From Sphingorhabdus sp. YGSMI21 (GTDB lineage: Bacteria > Pseudomonadota > Alphaproteobacteria > Sphingomonadales > Sphingomonadaceae): a stretch of DNA of 64,000 bases. The position numbers were made by a program, and so were the translations under genes. The notes beneath the pieces are model-generated. The model made no database searches. It was not told the origin of the DNA and saw only the letters and a list, made by a program, of their open reading frames with translations. Every line of letters begins with the position of its first letter. The stretch's first letter is position 1. Where the stretch lies: positions 3,487,001-3,551,000 of the forward strand of contig NZ_CP022548.1 of NCBI RefSeq assembly GCF_002776575.1, written 5' to 3'. Shown one piece after another: positions 36,702 to 45,826 of the stretch.

Positions 36702-37759
36702 TTACCGGGACTGCCCGGAAAATCATCGGAAAGCAGCCGTTCGGCATTCTGGAAGGCCTCGGGGGAGGCCCAGCGGGTGACCAGGGTCTGGCAGCGGTCC
36801 CGGTCGGTCTCGCCATAGGTGGCCCCGGTCAGGATATGGTCGCCGCCGTCGAGTGCGGCAAAAATCGACAAGGCTTCCTGAACCGGAAAATCCGCCGCCC
36901 GCATGACCACGACGAGCCGCGCCATATCGGGCTCGGCGGTAAAGGCGACAATCTGATCGCTGGTCAGGCCCGATTGCCGGGCCAGCCGCGCGATAAATAA
37001 CGTCAGACCGTCTCTCATCGGATGGGGCACGGATATATTCTCGCCGCCGGACTGGTCGAGCAGCTGCGCCAGCCGCTCGGCCTTGCGCGCCACGCCGGCA
37101 CTTTCGTCATGTGCAGCGAGCAGCCGTTCGGTTGCCTGCTGCAGCTGCGGGCCGGAAAAACCGGAACGTCTGACAAGAGCGGCGGTGATCGGCCAGGCGA
37201 AGGCATAGGCGATTTCCGGTGACAGATCGGCCAGACTCGCCGCAATTTCACCGGTGGCGCCGGTGGTTTTGGATTGGGCGACAAGCAGTCCCATCGCCGC
37301 CTTGGCAACGGCGGGGTCCGCGTGATCGAGATGCCGGGTCAAGGTGGATTCGAGATCTTCCTGCGAAATTTTCTGCAGCAATCGCGCCGCGAGTTCGCTC
37401 TGCTGAGTCTTGACGAACAGATGGCGGACGATTTCCGATGTCTTCAGCAGTCCGGATTGTTCCAGCATCGCGAAGCTTTGCCCGTTGCCGCGTTGCGCGA
37501 TACCGAGCAACAGGTCATGGCTGACGCCCAGATCCCCGGTCACGATAGTGCAGATGCGTTTTTCAATCTGCTCGACGACGCTGCGCAGATATTGCTGGGC
37601 ATTGGAGCGCATGCGGTCGTTGAATATGACTTCGGTTTTCGGAAAAAGGGCCTGCGCAAAATCATCCGCCACGAACGAGGCTTTGTCGGCCATCGCGCTC
37701 GCGCGGCGGACAATATCGTTGTGCTTGCTTCGATCCATCGGAAAAACTCGCTGTGCCAT
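36698..37759 (-). CDS. DUF2336 domain protein
   Basis: 353 aa cytoplasmic alpha-helical protein. Recognised by phrases such as LGVSHDLLLGIAQRGNGQSFA, EIVRHLFVKTQQSELAARLL and HLDHADPAVAKAAMGLLVA, which suggest HEAT-like repeats. DUF2336 proteins are frequent in alphaproteobacteria beside signalling genes; role unsettled. The ATG at 37759 (MAQRVFPMDRSKHNDIV) was preferred over one 10 codons upstream. Partner of the downstream kinase homologue by a 4-base overlap. Confidence 0.8.
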   Translation of the reverse strand: MAQRVFPMDRSKHNDIVRRASAMADKASFVADDFAQALFPKTEVIFNDRMRSNAQQYLRSVVEQIEKRICTIVTGDLGVSHDLLLGIAQRGNGQSFAMLEQSGLLKTSEIVRHLFVKTQQSELAARLLQKISQEDLESTLTRHLDHADPAVAKAAMGLLVAQSKTTGATGEIAASLADLSPEIAYAFAWPITAALVRRSGFSGPQLQQATERLLAAHDESAGVARKAERLAQLLDQSGGENISVPHPMRDGLTLFIARLARQSGLTSDQIVAFTAEPDMARLVVVMRAADFPVQEALSIFAALDGGDHILTGATYGETDRDRCQTLVTRWASPEAFQNAERLLSDDFPGSPGK

Positions 37760-37810
37760 AGCTAGGCCGTACCCTAATGTGGTTAACAAGCCGCTAAGTC
37801 GAATATTCCG

Positions 37811-39016
37811 CTATTCGCTCTGCCGACTGGATGAATCCGGCAATTTTCCGGCCGGAAAGCGGTCGAGAAGGAGCGACAGGCCAGAGTAGAGCGCCGCAGC
37901 ATAAATGCCATAGCTGATCGGTCCGAAAATCGCGGCGACGAGCAGGAGCAGCAGGACCAGCCGCATATCCGGCCGAGTGAGCGCGAACCGGACAGGCCCG
38001 GGTGCGCTCCTGAGCAGCAGCAGATGCGCGAGCAGCAATGCAAAAATAACGATATTCGGCATCAGGGTGACCGCATCGGATGCCTGCACCAGCAATATGG
38101 CAACGCCGCTGGCCACGACCAGATCGAGCGCGATTGCTGTCCAGTCCCGAAATTTGGCGACGCCGTCGAACTGCCGCATCGTGGTCCGGGCAAATTGGGC
38201 GGCACTGCCGAAAAACAGCAGCGCAAGCGCTGCGATCGCATAGCCGAAAGCCGCCAGTCCGATACCGGAAAGTCCGGCAACCAGCGCAAATATCTGCAGA
38301 TATTGCGGCGCGGCCCTTCTGCTCCACAGACGGGGAAGACTGCTTTTGATCAGGGGCCGCAACAGGAAGCGGTTCAGGAAATTGTCCTTTTCCGCAGGCA
38401 TTTCCTTGAGCTTGCGTCGCGTATATTGCGTCGCACTGAGTGCGCTCTGGATATGGGAAATCGCCCCCGCACCCATTCGCCGGTCCGAGATGATCGCGCG
38501 CGGACAATCGGCCTGAACCGCGGTCCGCAGCAGCGCCGACCCGATCTCCCATTCGTCCGGAATATCGATCATGGCCACCAGACGCGCTGCATTGAGCGAG
38601 ACTATGCCAAGCCAGCGCTGGTTCAGATCAATGCGCTCGAATTCCTGATATTCCTCGGCATGCAGCACGGTGAACAGCAATTCCTGCGGAGCCCCGCTCA
38701 GCTGACTGACGATCTCTTCATTGGGAATGATACCGTCGGCAATATAGACGATATGGTCCTGTTCGCTGGCATATTGGACGAGATCACTGGGGCTGCGGAC
38801 ATATTCCGCATCCAGCCCCTGTTGCTTCATCGCGTCGATTTTCTGCAGCAGCGCGCCGTGGGTGACCGGGCAGAGAAAGATGAATTTTTCACAGCCGAAG
38901 CGCTGCGCGGCCTGGATCTGCAAATCGAGCAACGTGCCGGCGAACAACGGCAACAGGGCGATGGGCCCCTGTCCGTCGAGATCGTCTTTTGCCAGAGAAA
39001 TCAGAGCCAGTTTCAC
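37811..39016 (-). CDS. Membrane protein with N-terminal nucleotidyltransferase-like region
   Basis: 401 aa from the GTG at 39016 (VKLALISLAKDD); an ATG at 39088 would add 24 residues. Residues 1-190 look like a Rossmann-type nucleotidyltransferase fold (LLPLFAGTLLDLQIQAAQRF, HIVYIADGIIPNEEIVSQL), without a clear GxGTRxxP or catalytic Asp pair. The C-terminal 190 residues have about five or six membrane segments. The layout recalls fused transferase/CDP-alcohol phosphotransferase enzymes, but the DGxxAR signature is not present. Not recognised as a named family. Confidence 0.75.
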   Translation of the reverse strand: MKLALISLAKDDLDGQGPIALLPLFAGTLLDLQIQAAQRFGCEKFIFLCPVTHGALLQKIDAMKQQGLDAEYVRSPSDLVQYASEQDHIVYIADGIIPNEEIVSQLSGAPQELLFTVLHAEEYQEFERIDLNQRWLGIVSLNAARLVAMIDIPDEWEIGSALLRTAVQADCPRAIISDRRMGAGAISHIQSALSATQYTRRKLKEMPAEKDNFLNRFLLRPLIKSSLPRLWSRRAAPQYLQIFALVAGLSGIGLAAFGYAIAALALLFFGSAAQFARTTMRQFDGVAKFRDWTAIALDLVVASGVAILLVQASDAVTLMPNIVIFALLLAHLLLLRSAPGPVRFALTRPDMRLVLLLLLVAAIFGPISYGIYAAALYSGLSLLLDRFPAGKLPDSSSRQSE

Positions 39017-39131
39017 AAGTTTTCGGGTCCCGAACGGAGAAAAGGAAGAATGTTCCTGCCCATATATGGTGGCATCGGGACATGCCAAGCGATAATCAGA
39101 AATGTTTCGGTTGGAGTTTGCTTCTGGATGA

Positions 39132-39539
39132 TTAGCGGTCGTTCAGATGCGCATTAAACCGCGCTTCCCCGATTTCGTTTTCGTGCCGACTAGCGAACCG
39201 ATATACCAGTAAGGCAGCGCCCGCCGTCAGAACTGCGATGGCCAGGAACAGTTGTAGATCGCCTTTGGATGAGTAGTCATTGGCAAGGAATATAATCGCT
39301 GCCCCGCCGGTTGCCAGCACAATCCAAGTGCCACTCCAAGCAGCAGAAGGTTCTTTGTGGTCGCTGGAGCGCCCATTCTTCCATTCCAAAATGGTTAGAA
39401 CCGCCATGAGAAGCCAAGATGCAAGCTGTATATAACCAGACACATGCCCCGGATCTGCGATGATCAAGTTCTCAAGAAGGAGCCACCAGCCAAACAAGAC
39501 CAAAGCAAGTGCAGCGAGGACTATCTTCGCATATTTCAT
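39132..39539 (-). CDS. Small integral membrane protein, unknown
   Basis: 135 aa with four predicted membrane segments in two pairs (IVLAALALVLFGWWLLLEN, YIQLASWLLMAVLTILEW; IVLATGGAAIIFLAND, LFLAIAVLTAGAALLVYRF). Codon use is more AT-rich than its neighbours. No family recognised. Between the membrane transferase-like gene and the Hpt-like gene, all on the minus strand but with gaps over 100 bases. Confidence 0.65.
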   Translation of the reverse strand: MKYAKIVLAALALVLFGWWLLLENLIIADPGHVSGYIQLASWLLMAVLTILEWKNGRSSDHKEPSAAWSGTWIVLATGGAAIIFLANDYSSKGDLQLFLAIAVLTAGAALLVYRFASRHENEIGEARFNAHLNDR

Positions 39540-39667
39540 TGGGCCTTCATAACTGAGAGATGCGGGCTGGGCAATATCTGCAACCGGGGCGGAAGCGAAA
39601 ACCGGGCCCGTGACATTTCCCGATATTCCAGCGACGCCGACGAACTCGACACGCCGGAGCCGGAAAA

Positions 39668-39976
39668 TCAGTCCCGGTGCGCTTCGACCGCTGAAACGGC
39701 GCGTTCCAGTTTCTGCAGGATGACCGGATCGCCCGGAGCGCTATGGGCTGCCTCGTCGGCGAGCTGGAGAATTTTGGTCGCAGAGAAGCTCGCGGCCAAT
39801 CCTTTCAGACGCCAGGCGGCATATTCCCAATTGGCATCGCAACGGGCTCTTCCAAGCAAATCGACTTGCCGTTTTGCGCTCTCCAGAAATGCCGCGCGCA
39901 ATTCCGCGATAAGGGGTTGATCATCCCCCACCGCGGCCGTCAGAGCGGCATCCAAAGCTCCATAATCAAATGACAT
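39668..39976 (-). CDS. Hpt-like protein with the phosphohistidine replaced
   Basis: 102 aa helical protein. The segment WEYAAWRLKGLAASF (50-64) aligns with the Hpt signature A-H-x-L-K-G-x-A, but Trp55 occupies the histidine position. The rest (AFLESAKRQVDLLGRARCD, KILQLADEAAHSAPGD) fits an Hpt four-helix bundle. It should bind response regulators or kinases without carrying phosphate. Divergent from the coiled-coil gene at 40046, separated by 69 bases. Confidence 0.75.
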   Translation of the reverse strand: MSFDYGALDAALTAAVGDDQPLIAELRAAFLESAKRQVDLLGRARCDANWEYAAWRLKGLAASFSATKILQLADEAAHSAPGDPVILQKLERAVSAVEAHRD

Positions 39977-40045
39977 TCCTGCCGTTTACACGCAATATGG
40001 TTAACTTATGGTTTCTATGACCCGATATTGTGTTAAATAGTCCCC

Positions 40046-42382
40046 ATGGCAGGTGAATCTAAGATAATCGGGATGTGGCGCGACCGCGACGAAAGTGCCG
40101 GCGACGACCAGACAGCAGCAACCGCAGGCGGCGAAAGTGACGTGCCCGAACAGGCATCGGAACAGCCTGATTTTTCTGAGGAATATCACGAAAATGGCGA
40201 TGAATCGCCGGCCGGGCAATGGGACGAATATGCCGATGAGACGGCTTCTGCCCCTGCCCGCGCCCGCTTCATTCCGCTGCTGCTGTTAACCATGATCGGG
40301 CTCTGCTGGACCGGATTTTTCCTGTGGGCAAACCGCGACATTTTTACAACATCGATAACCCCCAAGGCGGGGATAGACCTGTTGACCCAATGGTGCCTGC
40401 CTATTGCCACGCTGGGCATTGCCTATCTTCTCTACATGCGTAACAGCACCCGTGAAGCCGGTCGCTTTGCCGATGTCGGCCTTTCACTGCGTACTGAATC
40501 CGAATTGCTCGAAGCCCGTTTGAAGACCGTCAATAACGAGCTCAGCGTCGCCCGGGAATTTCTCAGTCAGGAAAGCCGGGAACTGGAGTTTCTCGGCGAA
40601 CAGTCTTCGGGCAAGCTTACCACAGCTGCTGGCCTGATCCGTAAGTCGCTGGATGACGGGCTGGGCAAGATGCAGAAACTGGATGATGTCGGTGGCGCCG
40701 CCTACAAGAATCTCGAGCAGTTGCGCGAACATCTGCCGGTGGTGATCAACACAGCGAAGGATGTGACCAACCAGATCGGCAATGCCGGACGCACCGCCCA
40801 GACCGAAATGTCGGCGATGGTTGCCACGCTCAAGAAAATCGGCGAAGTCGGCACCGCGGCCGAGCAAAGCCTCACCGCCCTGACCGGCAAGTCCACCCGG
40901 TCGGTCGAAAATCTTGCCGTCGAGGCCGAACGGATCAAGGCCAGCCTCACCGAGCAGTTGCAGGAAGCAGAAGCCGGATCGAACCAGCTGGCGACCCTGA
41001 TGCGGAAAACCACGGCGGAAACCGTCGATGCCATCCACAAGACGCGAGCGCAGCTTGCCACCGAGGCTTCGGAATCCGCATCGGCGATGCGCGCTGACCT
41101 GGATGCGCTGGAAACCGCGTTGGCAAGCGCGGGAAAAATCGCCGATGAGGAAGAAGTCCGGCTAAAAACCCTCGCCGAGACGCTCGATCGAAACATCACC
41201 GACATTGCCGAGAATCTCGCAAATCTGGACAATGAAAGCGGTGACAAGACCGCCAAGCTGGCCTTTGCCATGACCGCCATGGAGCAGAATAGCGATGCTC
41301 TGAAACAGTCTCTGGAAAGCGGCTATGCCGTGGCTGACGGGATGATCGAGCGGATGGAGAAATTGCTCGTCGCGCTCGACAGCAGCGCCCGGGAAATGGA
41401 CGAGACCCTGCCGACGGCTTTCGAACGGGTATCGGAAAAATCGCAGGAAAGCTTGTCGCTGTACAGCCAGATCGCCCGCGAAGCTCGCAAGGCACAGGAA
41501 GATGCCGGCAGGGTTGCCCAGCAGGTGGCCCAGACCGACCATTCGATCACCAAACAACAGGAACTGCTGGGCAAATTGCGCGACAAGGGCGAGGATACCA
41601 GCACATCGCTGGTCGCACAGATCGACGACATTGCTAAGGCCATAGAGACCGTGCGCGAACAAAATGAATCGCTGGCCGAAAGCGCGGGCGAGAAAATGAT
41701 CAGCGCGCTGCTGCGAGTGAAAGAGACCGCCAAGCAGGCTTCCGAACATTCGCGCCAGGCGCTCGAAAATTCTATCGCGGGTTCAACCGAAACATTCGAA
41801 AAAATGAGCGAAGAGGCGCTGAACCGGATCATCGACGACAAGATCGCCTCGATTGCTCCGAAGCTGGAACAAGCGGTTTCGAGCGCGGTGGTGACGACCC
41901 AGTCGACCGCTGCGCATCTCACCGATCAGCTGGCGGCGATCGAGGACATGACCACCAAGCTGGAACAGCGCATCCTCTTCGCCCGGGAAAAGGCAGAGCA
42001 GAGCAGCGACGAGAATTTCACCCGGCGGGTGGCGCAGCTTACGGAATCGCTCAATTCCATCTCGATCGATGTCGGGAAAATCCTGTCGAACGATGTTACC
42101 GACACCGAATGGGCTGCCTATCTGAAAGGCGATCGCGGCATCTTCACGCGGCGGGCGGTTCGCCTGCTCGACAACCGGGAAGTACGCGAAATCCTTGCCC
42201 AATATTCGGGCAATGACGAATTCCGCGAGCATGTGAACCGCTATATCCACGATTTCGAGGCGATGCTGCGCGGCGTGCTCGCCACCCGTGACGGCAGCGC
42301 GGTCAGCGTGACCCTGCTGTCATCAGATGTCGGTAAGCTCTATGTGGCGCTGGCCCAGGCAATCGAGCGCCTGCGCAACTAG
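40046..42382 (+). CDS. Large two-TM coiled-coil protein, polarity-factor-like
   Basis: 778 aa. An acidic N-terminal cytoplasmic tail (about 1-70), two membrane segments (about 73-94 and 112-130), then about 600 residues of almost continuous heptad-rich helix (for example LEARLKTVNNELSVAREF, TAAEQSLTALTGKSTRSVEN) and a short globular C-terminus (WAAYLKGDRGIFTRRAVRLL). Enzyme motifs are absent. Caulobacter TipN has the same plan of two N-terminal TMs and a long coiled coil, so a scaffold or polarity role is a reasonable guess. Located beside histidine-less signalling homologues. Confidence 0.8.
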   Translation: MAGESKIIGMWRDRDESAGDDQTAATAGGESDVPEQASEQPDFSEEYHENGDESPAGQWDEYADETASAPARARFIPLLLLTMIGLCWTGFFLWANRDIFTTSITPKAGIDLLTQWCLPIATLGIAYLLYMRNSTREAGRFADVGLSLRTESELLEARLKTVNNELSVAREFLSQESRELEFLGEQSSGKLTTAAGLIRKSLDDGLGKMQKLDDVGGAAYKNLEQLREHLPVVINTAKDVTNQIGNAGRTAQTEMSAMVATLKKIGEVGTAAEQSLTALTGKSTRSVENLAVEAERIKASLTEQLQEAEAGSNQLATLMRKTTAETVDAIHKTRAQLATEASESASAMRADLDALETALASAGKIADEEEVRLKTLAETLDRNITDIAENLANLDNESGDKTAKLAFAMTAMEQNSDALKQSLESGYAVADGMIERMEKLLVALDSSAREMDETLPTAFERVSEKSQESLSLYSQIAREARKAQEDAGRVAQQVAQTDHSITKQQELLGKLRDKGEDTSTSLVAQIDDIAKAIETVREQNESLAESAGEKMISALLRVKETAKQASEHSRQALENSIAGSTETFEKMSEEALNRIIDDKIASIAPKLEQAVSSAVVTTQSTAAHLTDQLAAIEDMTTKLEQRILFAREKAEQSSDENFTRRVAQLTESLNSISIDVGKILSNDVTDTEWAAYLKGDRGIFTRRAVRLLDNREVREILAQYSGNDEFREHVNRYIHDFEAMLRGVLATRDGSAVSVTLLSSDVGKLYVALAQAIERLRN

Positions 42383-42392
42383 CATCGGTCGC

Positions 42393-42671
42393 CTAGCGCA
42401 TCCGCTCCCGGCTGTTGAAAATATCGATCGTGTCGAGCGTGATCCAGCCATTGGCATAGTTGAGATAGAATAAGCCAAAGGCCGCCGTCGCCAGCAAGGT
42501 GGTCATCAGCAACACGCGCAACGGCCGGAAATTGGCCGGCGCTCCGTCCGCCTGTCCCTCCACCATCTCGACCCCGGATTCATGATGGTTGCGGATGCCG
42601 ATGGGCAGCACGATGAAGGCTGCCGTCACCCAGAACAATATGTAAATTGCCAGAATAGAGGTGGGTTCCAC
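42393..42671 (-). CDS. DUF1467 family membrane protein
   Basis: 92 aa, two membrane segments (ILAIYILFWVTAAFIVLPIG and LLMTTLLATAAFGLFYLNYA) joined by GIRNHHESGVEMVEGQADGA, the recognisable DUF1467 centre. In alphaproteobacteria it often lies next to rnj or proS. Last gene of the nuo-birA-coaX-rnj unit, 6 bases after rnj. Function unknown. Confidence 0.88.
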   Translation of the reverse strand: MEPTSILAIYILFWVTAAFIVLPIGIRNHHESGVEMVEGQADGAPANFRPLRVLLMTTLLATAAFGLFYLNYANGWITLDTIDIFNSRERMR

Positions 42672-42677
42672 GGTTGG

Positions 42678-44318
42678 CTATGCCTCCACGGTTAGCACCG
42701 ATACAATCGGCTTTTTGCCCGTCCACTCGGTTGCGCTGCGACGGACCAAGAGACGGATCGCTTCGTTGAACTTGTCGATATCGCCGACCGGCTTGCTATA
42801 TTTTCCGACGATCTTGTCGATGACCTCGTCGAGGAAATCCTCTTCGTCTTCCTCGAGCGGCACGCCGTGCATTTTGAGCACGGGCTGTCCAAATATCTTG
42901 CCCTTGTGATCGAGACCGATGGCGACCGAAATCATCCCGTTATGCGCGGTCTTGCGCCGGTCGTTCAAGGTTTTGCCGTCGGCCGGAATGATCACGTCGC
43001 CATCGACGACAAGCCGTCCTGTGCGTTCCTGTCCGAGGATTTTCGGGCCATTGGGCGCCAGTCGCACGACATCGCCGTTCTGCTGGAATATGGCCTTTGG
43101 AATGCCGTGCTGCAGGCCGAACGCGGCCTGGGTTTTCATATGGCGGATTTCACCATGGACCGGGACGAGTATTTCCGGTTTGATCCAGTCATACATTTGC
43201 GCCAGCTCCGGCTGTCCCGGATGGCCCGAGACGTGGATATGCTCCTGGCGCTCGGTTATCATGACGACGCCCTTGGCCGCCAGCTGGTTCTGGATCCGGC
43301 CAATGGCGATTTCATTGCCGGGAATCTGTTTGGACGAGAAGAGCACATGATCGCCCTCTGAAAGCTTGATCTGGTGGCTGTCGCCGGCAATCCGGCCCAA
43401 AGCCGCTCTCGCCTCCCCTTGCCCGCCGGTTGCAATGATCATGACCTTGTCTCGCGGCAGACTCATCGCTTCCTGAAAGTCGACGGTCGGCGGGAAGTCC
43501 TTGAGATAGCCGTTTTCGCGGCAATTCTCGATGATCCGGTCGAGCGAGCGGCCGGCCACGCAGAGCTTGCGGCCCGCGTGGATGGCAACCTCGCCCAAGG
43601 TCTGCAACCGGGCGGCGTTGGAAGCAAAGGTCGTGACCACGACGCGGGTGTCGATCTCGTCGACCACGCGCATCAGATTGCGGCGGACTTCGCCTTCCGA
43701 ACCGGAAGCATTGGTGTTGAAGACATTGGTCGAATCGCAAACCATCGCGAGGACGCCCTCGTCGCCTATTTTCTGCAATTCCTCGGGAGTGGACGGCACG
43801 CCAAGCACCGGCTCGTCATCCAGCTTCCAGTCACCGGTGTGGAAAATCCGGCCATAAGGCGTGTCGATCAGCATCGCATTGCCTTCGGCAATAGAGTGCG
43901 CGATCGGCAGATAGCGGAAGCCGAACGGGCCGAGATCAAAGCTGCCTTCATTCGGGATGATATTGAGTTCAACATCATTTTGCAGTCCGACTTCTTCCAG
44001 CTTGCGACGGATCAGGCCCGCCGTGAAAGGGGTCGCGAACAAGGGAACATCGAGGTCAGCGGCGAAATAGGGAACCGCGCCAATATGATCCTCGTGCCCG
44101 TGAGTCAGCACGATACCGAGCAGGTCCTTCTGATTTTTCTCGATAAATTCGAGATCGGGCAGGATCAGGTCAATGCCGGGATAGCTGGAATCGGCAAAGG
44201 TCATGCCGAGATCGACCATCACCCATTTGCCGTCACAACCATAGAGGTTGACGTTCATGCCGATTTCGCCCGAACCGCCAAGGGCCAGGAAGAGAAGTTC
44301 TTTTTTAGCTTTTGTCAT
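42678..44318 (-). CDS. rnj: Ribonuclease J
   Basis: 546 aa metallo-beta-lactamase/beta-CASP ribonuclease that processes and degrades RNA, with 5'-exonuclease and endonuclease activities. Metal motif [34 protein letters not shown], beta-CASP segments ([41 protein letters not shown]). Opening [17 protein letters not shown] is typical. ATG overlaps the coaX stop. Confidence 0.97.
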   Translation of the reverse strand: MTKAKKELLFLALGGSGEIGMNVNLYGCDGKWVMVDLGMTFADSSYPGIDLILPDLEFIEKNQKDLLGIVLTHGHEDHIGAVPYFAADLDVPLFATPFTAGLIRRKLEEVGLQNDVELNIIPNEGSFDLGPFGFRYLPIAHSIAEGNAMLIDTPYGRIFHTGDWKLDDEPVLGVPSTPEELQKIGDEGVLAMVCDSTNVFNTNASGSEGEVRRNLMRVVDEIDTRVVVTTFASNAARLQTLGEVAIHAGRKLCVAGRSLDRIIENCRENGYLKDFPPTVDFQEAMSLPRDKVMIIATGGQGEARAALGRIAGDSHQIKLSEGDHVLFSSKQIPGNEIAIGRIQNQLAAKGVVMITERQEHIHVSGHPGQPELAQMYDWIKPEILVPVHGEIRHMKTQAAFGLQHGIPKAIFQQNGDVVRLAPNGPKILGQERTGRLVVDGDVIIPADGKTLNDRRKTAHNGMISVAIGLDHKGKIFGQPVLKMHGVPLEEDEEDFLDEVIDKIVGKYSKPVGDIDKFNEAIRLLVRRSATEWTGKKPIVSVLTVEA

Positions 44319-45097
44319 GAAGCGTGTGTTGCTCGCTGATAGAGGAAATGCAGGCCCTGAAGAGTCAGGTCCGATTCCAGATGGTCAAATACATCTGTAT
44401 GTTCGTCAAAAAGTACGGCCAGTCCGCCGGTGGCAATGATTTTCGTCGGGCGGCCGATTTGCGCCTTGGTCCGCGCCACCAGCCCTTCGATCATCGCGAC
44501 ATAGCCCCAGAAAATGCCGATCAGCATCTGGCTTTCGGTGGTGGTGCCGATCACATTGTCATCTTCCGGCGATTCCAGCGCGATACGCGGCAATTGTGCG
44601 GTCTTTCCGACCAGCGCGTCGAGCGACAGATTGATGCCGGGCGCGATCACGCCACCTTTATAGGCGCCCTCATAATCGGCCACGTCAAAGGTGGTCGCCG
44701 TGCCGAAATCGATGATCACGATATCCTGCTTATATTTCTGGTGCGCCGCGATCACATTGAGCGCGCGGTCGGCGCCGACACTGTCGGGCTGCTCGACATC
44801 CAGGGCGATGCCCCAATGGGCGGCGCCACGACCCGCGACCAGCGGAGTGACACCGAAATATTTTTCCGAGAGAACGGTCAGGTTATGCAGCGCGCGCGGG
44901 ACAACGGTGCCGATGATCACCGCATCGACGGCGCCCAGTTCCAGCCCTTCCAGCTCCAGCAGCTGCCTGAGCCAGACGACATATTCGTCCGCCGTGCGAC
45001 GGGCATCGGTGGCGATCCGCCAGCGCGCCCGAATGTCGTCGCCGTCAAACAGGGCGAACACGACATTGGTATTTCCGGCGTCTATGGCCAATAGCAT
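44315..45097 (-). CDS. coaX: Type III pantothenate kinase
   Basis: 260 aa. Phosphorylates pantothenate, first step of CoA synthesis. ASKHA-fold motifs: [58 protein letters not shown] and [11 protein letters not shown]. Order birA-coaX-rnj after nuoN is conserved in sphingomonads and other alphaproteobacteria. Confidence 0.98.
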   Translation of the reverse strand: MLLAIDAGNTNVVFALFDGDDIRARWRIATDARRTADEYVVWLRQLLELEGLELGAVDAVIIGTVVPRALHNLTVLSEKYFGVTPLVAGRGAAHWGIALDVEQPDSVGADRALNVIAAHQKYKQDIVIIDFGTATTFDVADYEGAYKGGVIAPGINLSLDALVGKTAQLPRIALESPEDDNVIGTTTESQMLIGIFWGYVAMIEGLVARTKAQIGRPTKIIATGGLAVLFDEHTDVFDHLESDLTLQGLHFLYQRATHAS

Positions 45098-45112
45098 AAG
45101 CGACTCTTCTCT

Positions 45113-45826
45113 TTATCCGATGGAAATATCACCGGCGCGTATTGCGATAAGCGTTCCGTCGGCTTTTCTCAAGCGCAGCGCGCCGTCGACGGTCAGTCCG
45201 GCAAATTCGCCACTGATCTTGTCACCGCCATCGTCGCTGGTCGTCACGGTCATTCCGACGGGATGCGCCAAGGCCTGCCATTCGCTTAATATGTGCGCCA
45301 GACCGGCTTCCCGCCAAAGCTTCACCCAATTTTCAAATTCTCTCGACAGCTGGTCAAGAAAACCAATGGCGTCCACCACCGCGCCTTCCTTTTTCAGGCT
45401 GGTCACGGCCCGTCCTTCGACCTGCGGGGCCTGCGCGACATTGACGCCGATGCCGACGACCACCTGTTCCTTCACTCGCTCCAGCAATATGCCGCAGATC
45501 TTGGCGTCCGATACGAGCACATCATTGGGCCATTTGAGCAGCATCGGCACATCCGGCAGAAAATGACGAATGGCGGCGTGAACCGCCAGTCCCGCAACGA
45601 AAGACAAAGAGGACGGCTCCGGGTCGCCCGGTCGCATATCCACGACGGTGCTGCAGAAGAGATTGCCTTTCGGACTTTCCCATTTGCGGCCACGGCGCCC
45701 TACCCCGCCGGTCTGTGTCTCCGCGCGCAACCAGAATCCTTCCGGCGCGCTGCCGCTCAGGGCCAGCGCCTTCACATCCGCATTGGTCGATGCGGTTTCG
45801 GCAACAGTCTCTACGAATATAGTCAG
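45113..45826 (-). CDS. birA: Biotin--[acetyl-CoA-carboxylase] ligase, probable CTG start
   Basis: About 237 aa. Attaches biotin to the carboxylase carrier protein; no N-terminal repressor HTH. Motifs: RAETQTGGVGRRGRKWESPK, LKWPNDVLVSDAKICGILLE and VVGIGVNVAQAP. The first conventional start, GTG at 45775, would delete the substrate-binding STN segment (ETVAETASTNAD). In frame upstream there is no ATG, GTG or TTG, only CTG at 45826, which overlaps the nuoN stop as CTGA. The CTG (or a nearby ATA at 45820) is therefore the likely start; if the annotation must use GTG, the end is 45775. Confidence 0.85.
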   Translation of the reverse strand: MTIFVETVAETASTNADVKALALSGSAPEGFWLRAETQTGGVGRRGRKWESPKGNLFCSTVVDMRPGDPEPSSLSFVAGLAVHAAIRHFLPDVPMLLKWPNDVLVSDAKICGILLERVKEQVVVGIGVNVAQAPQVEGRAVTSLKKEGAVVDAIGFLDQLSREFENWVKLWREAGLAHILSEWQALAHPVGMTVTTSDDGGDKISGEFAGLTVDGALRLRKADGTLIAIRAGDISIG

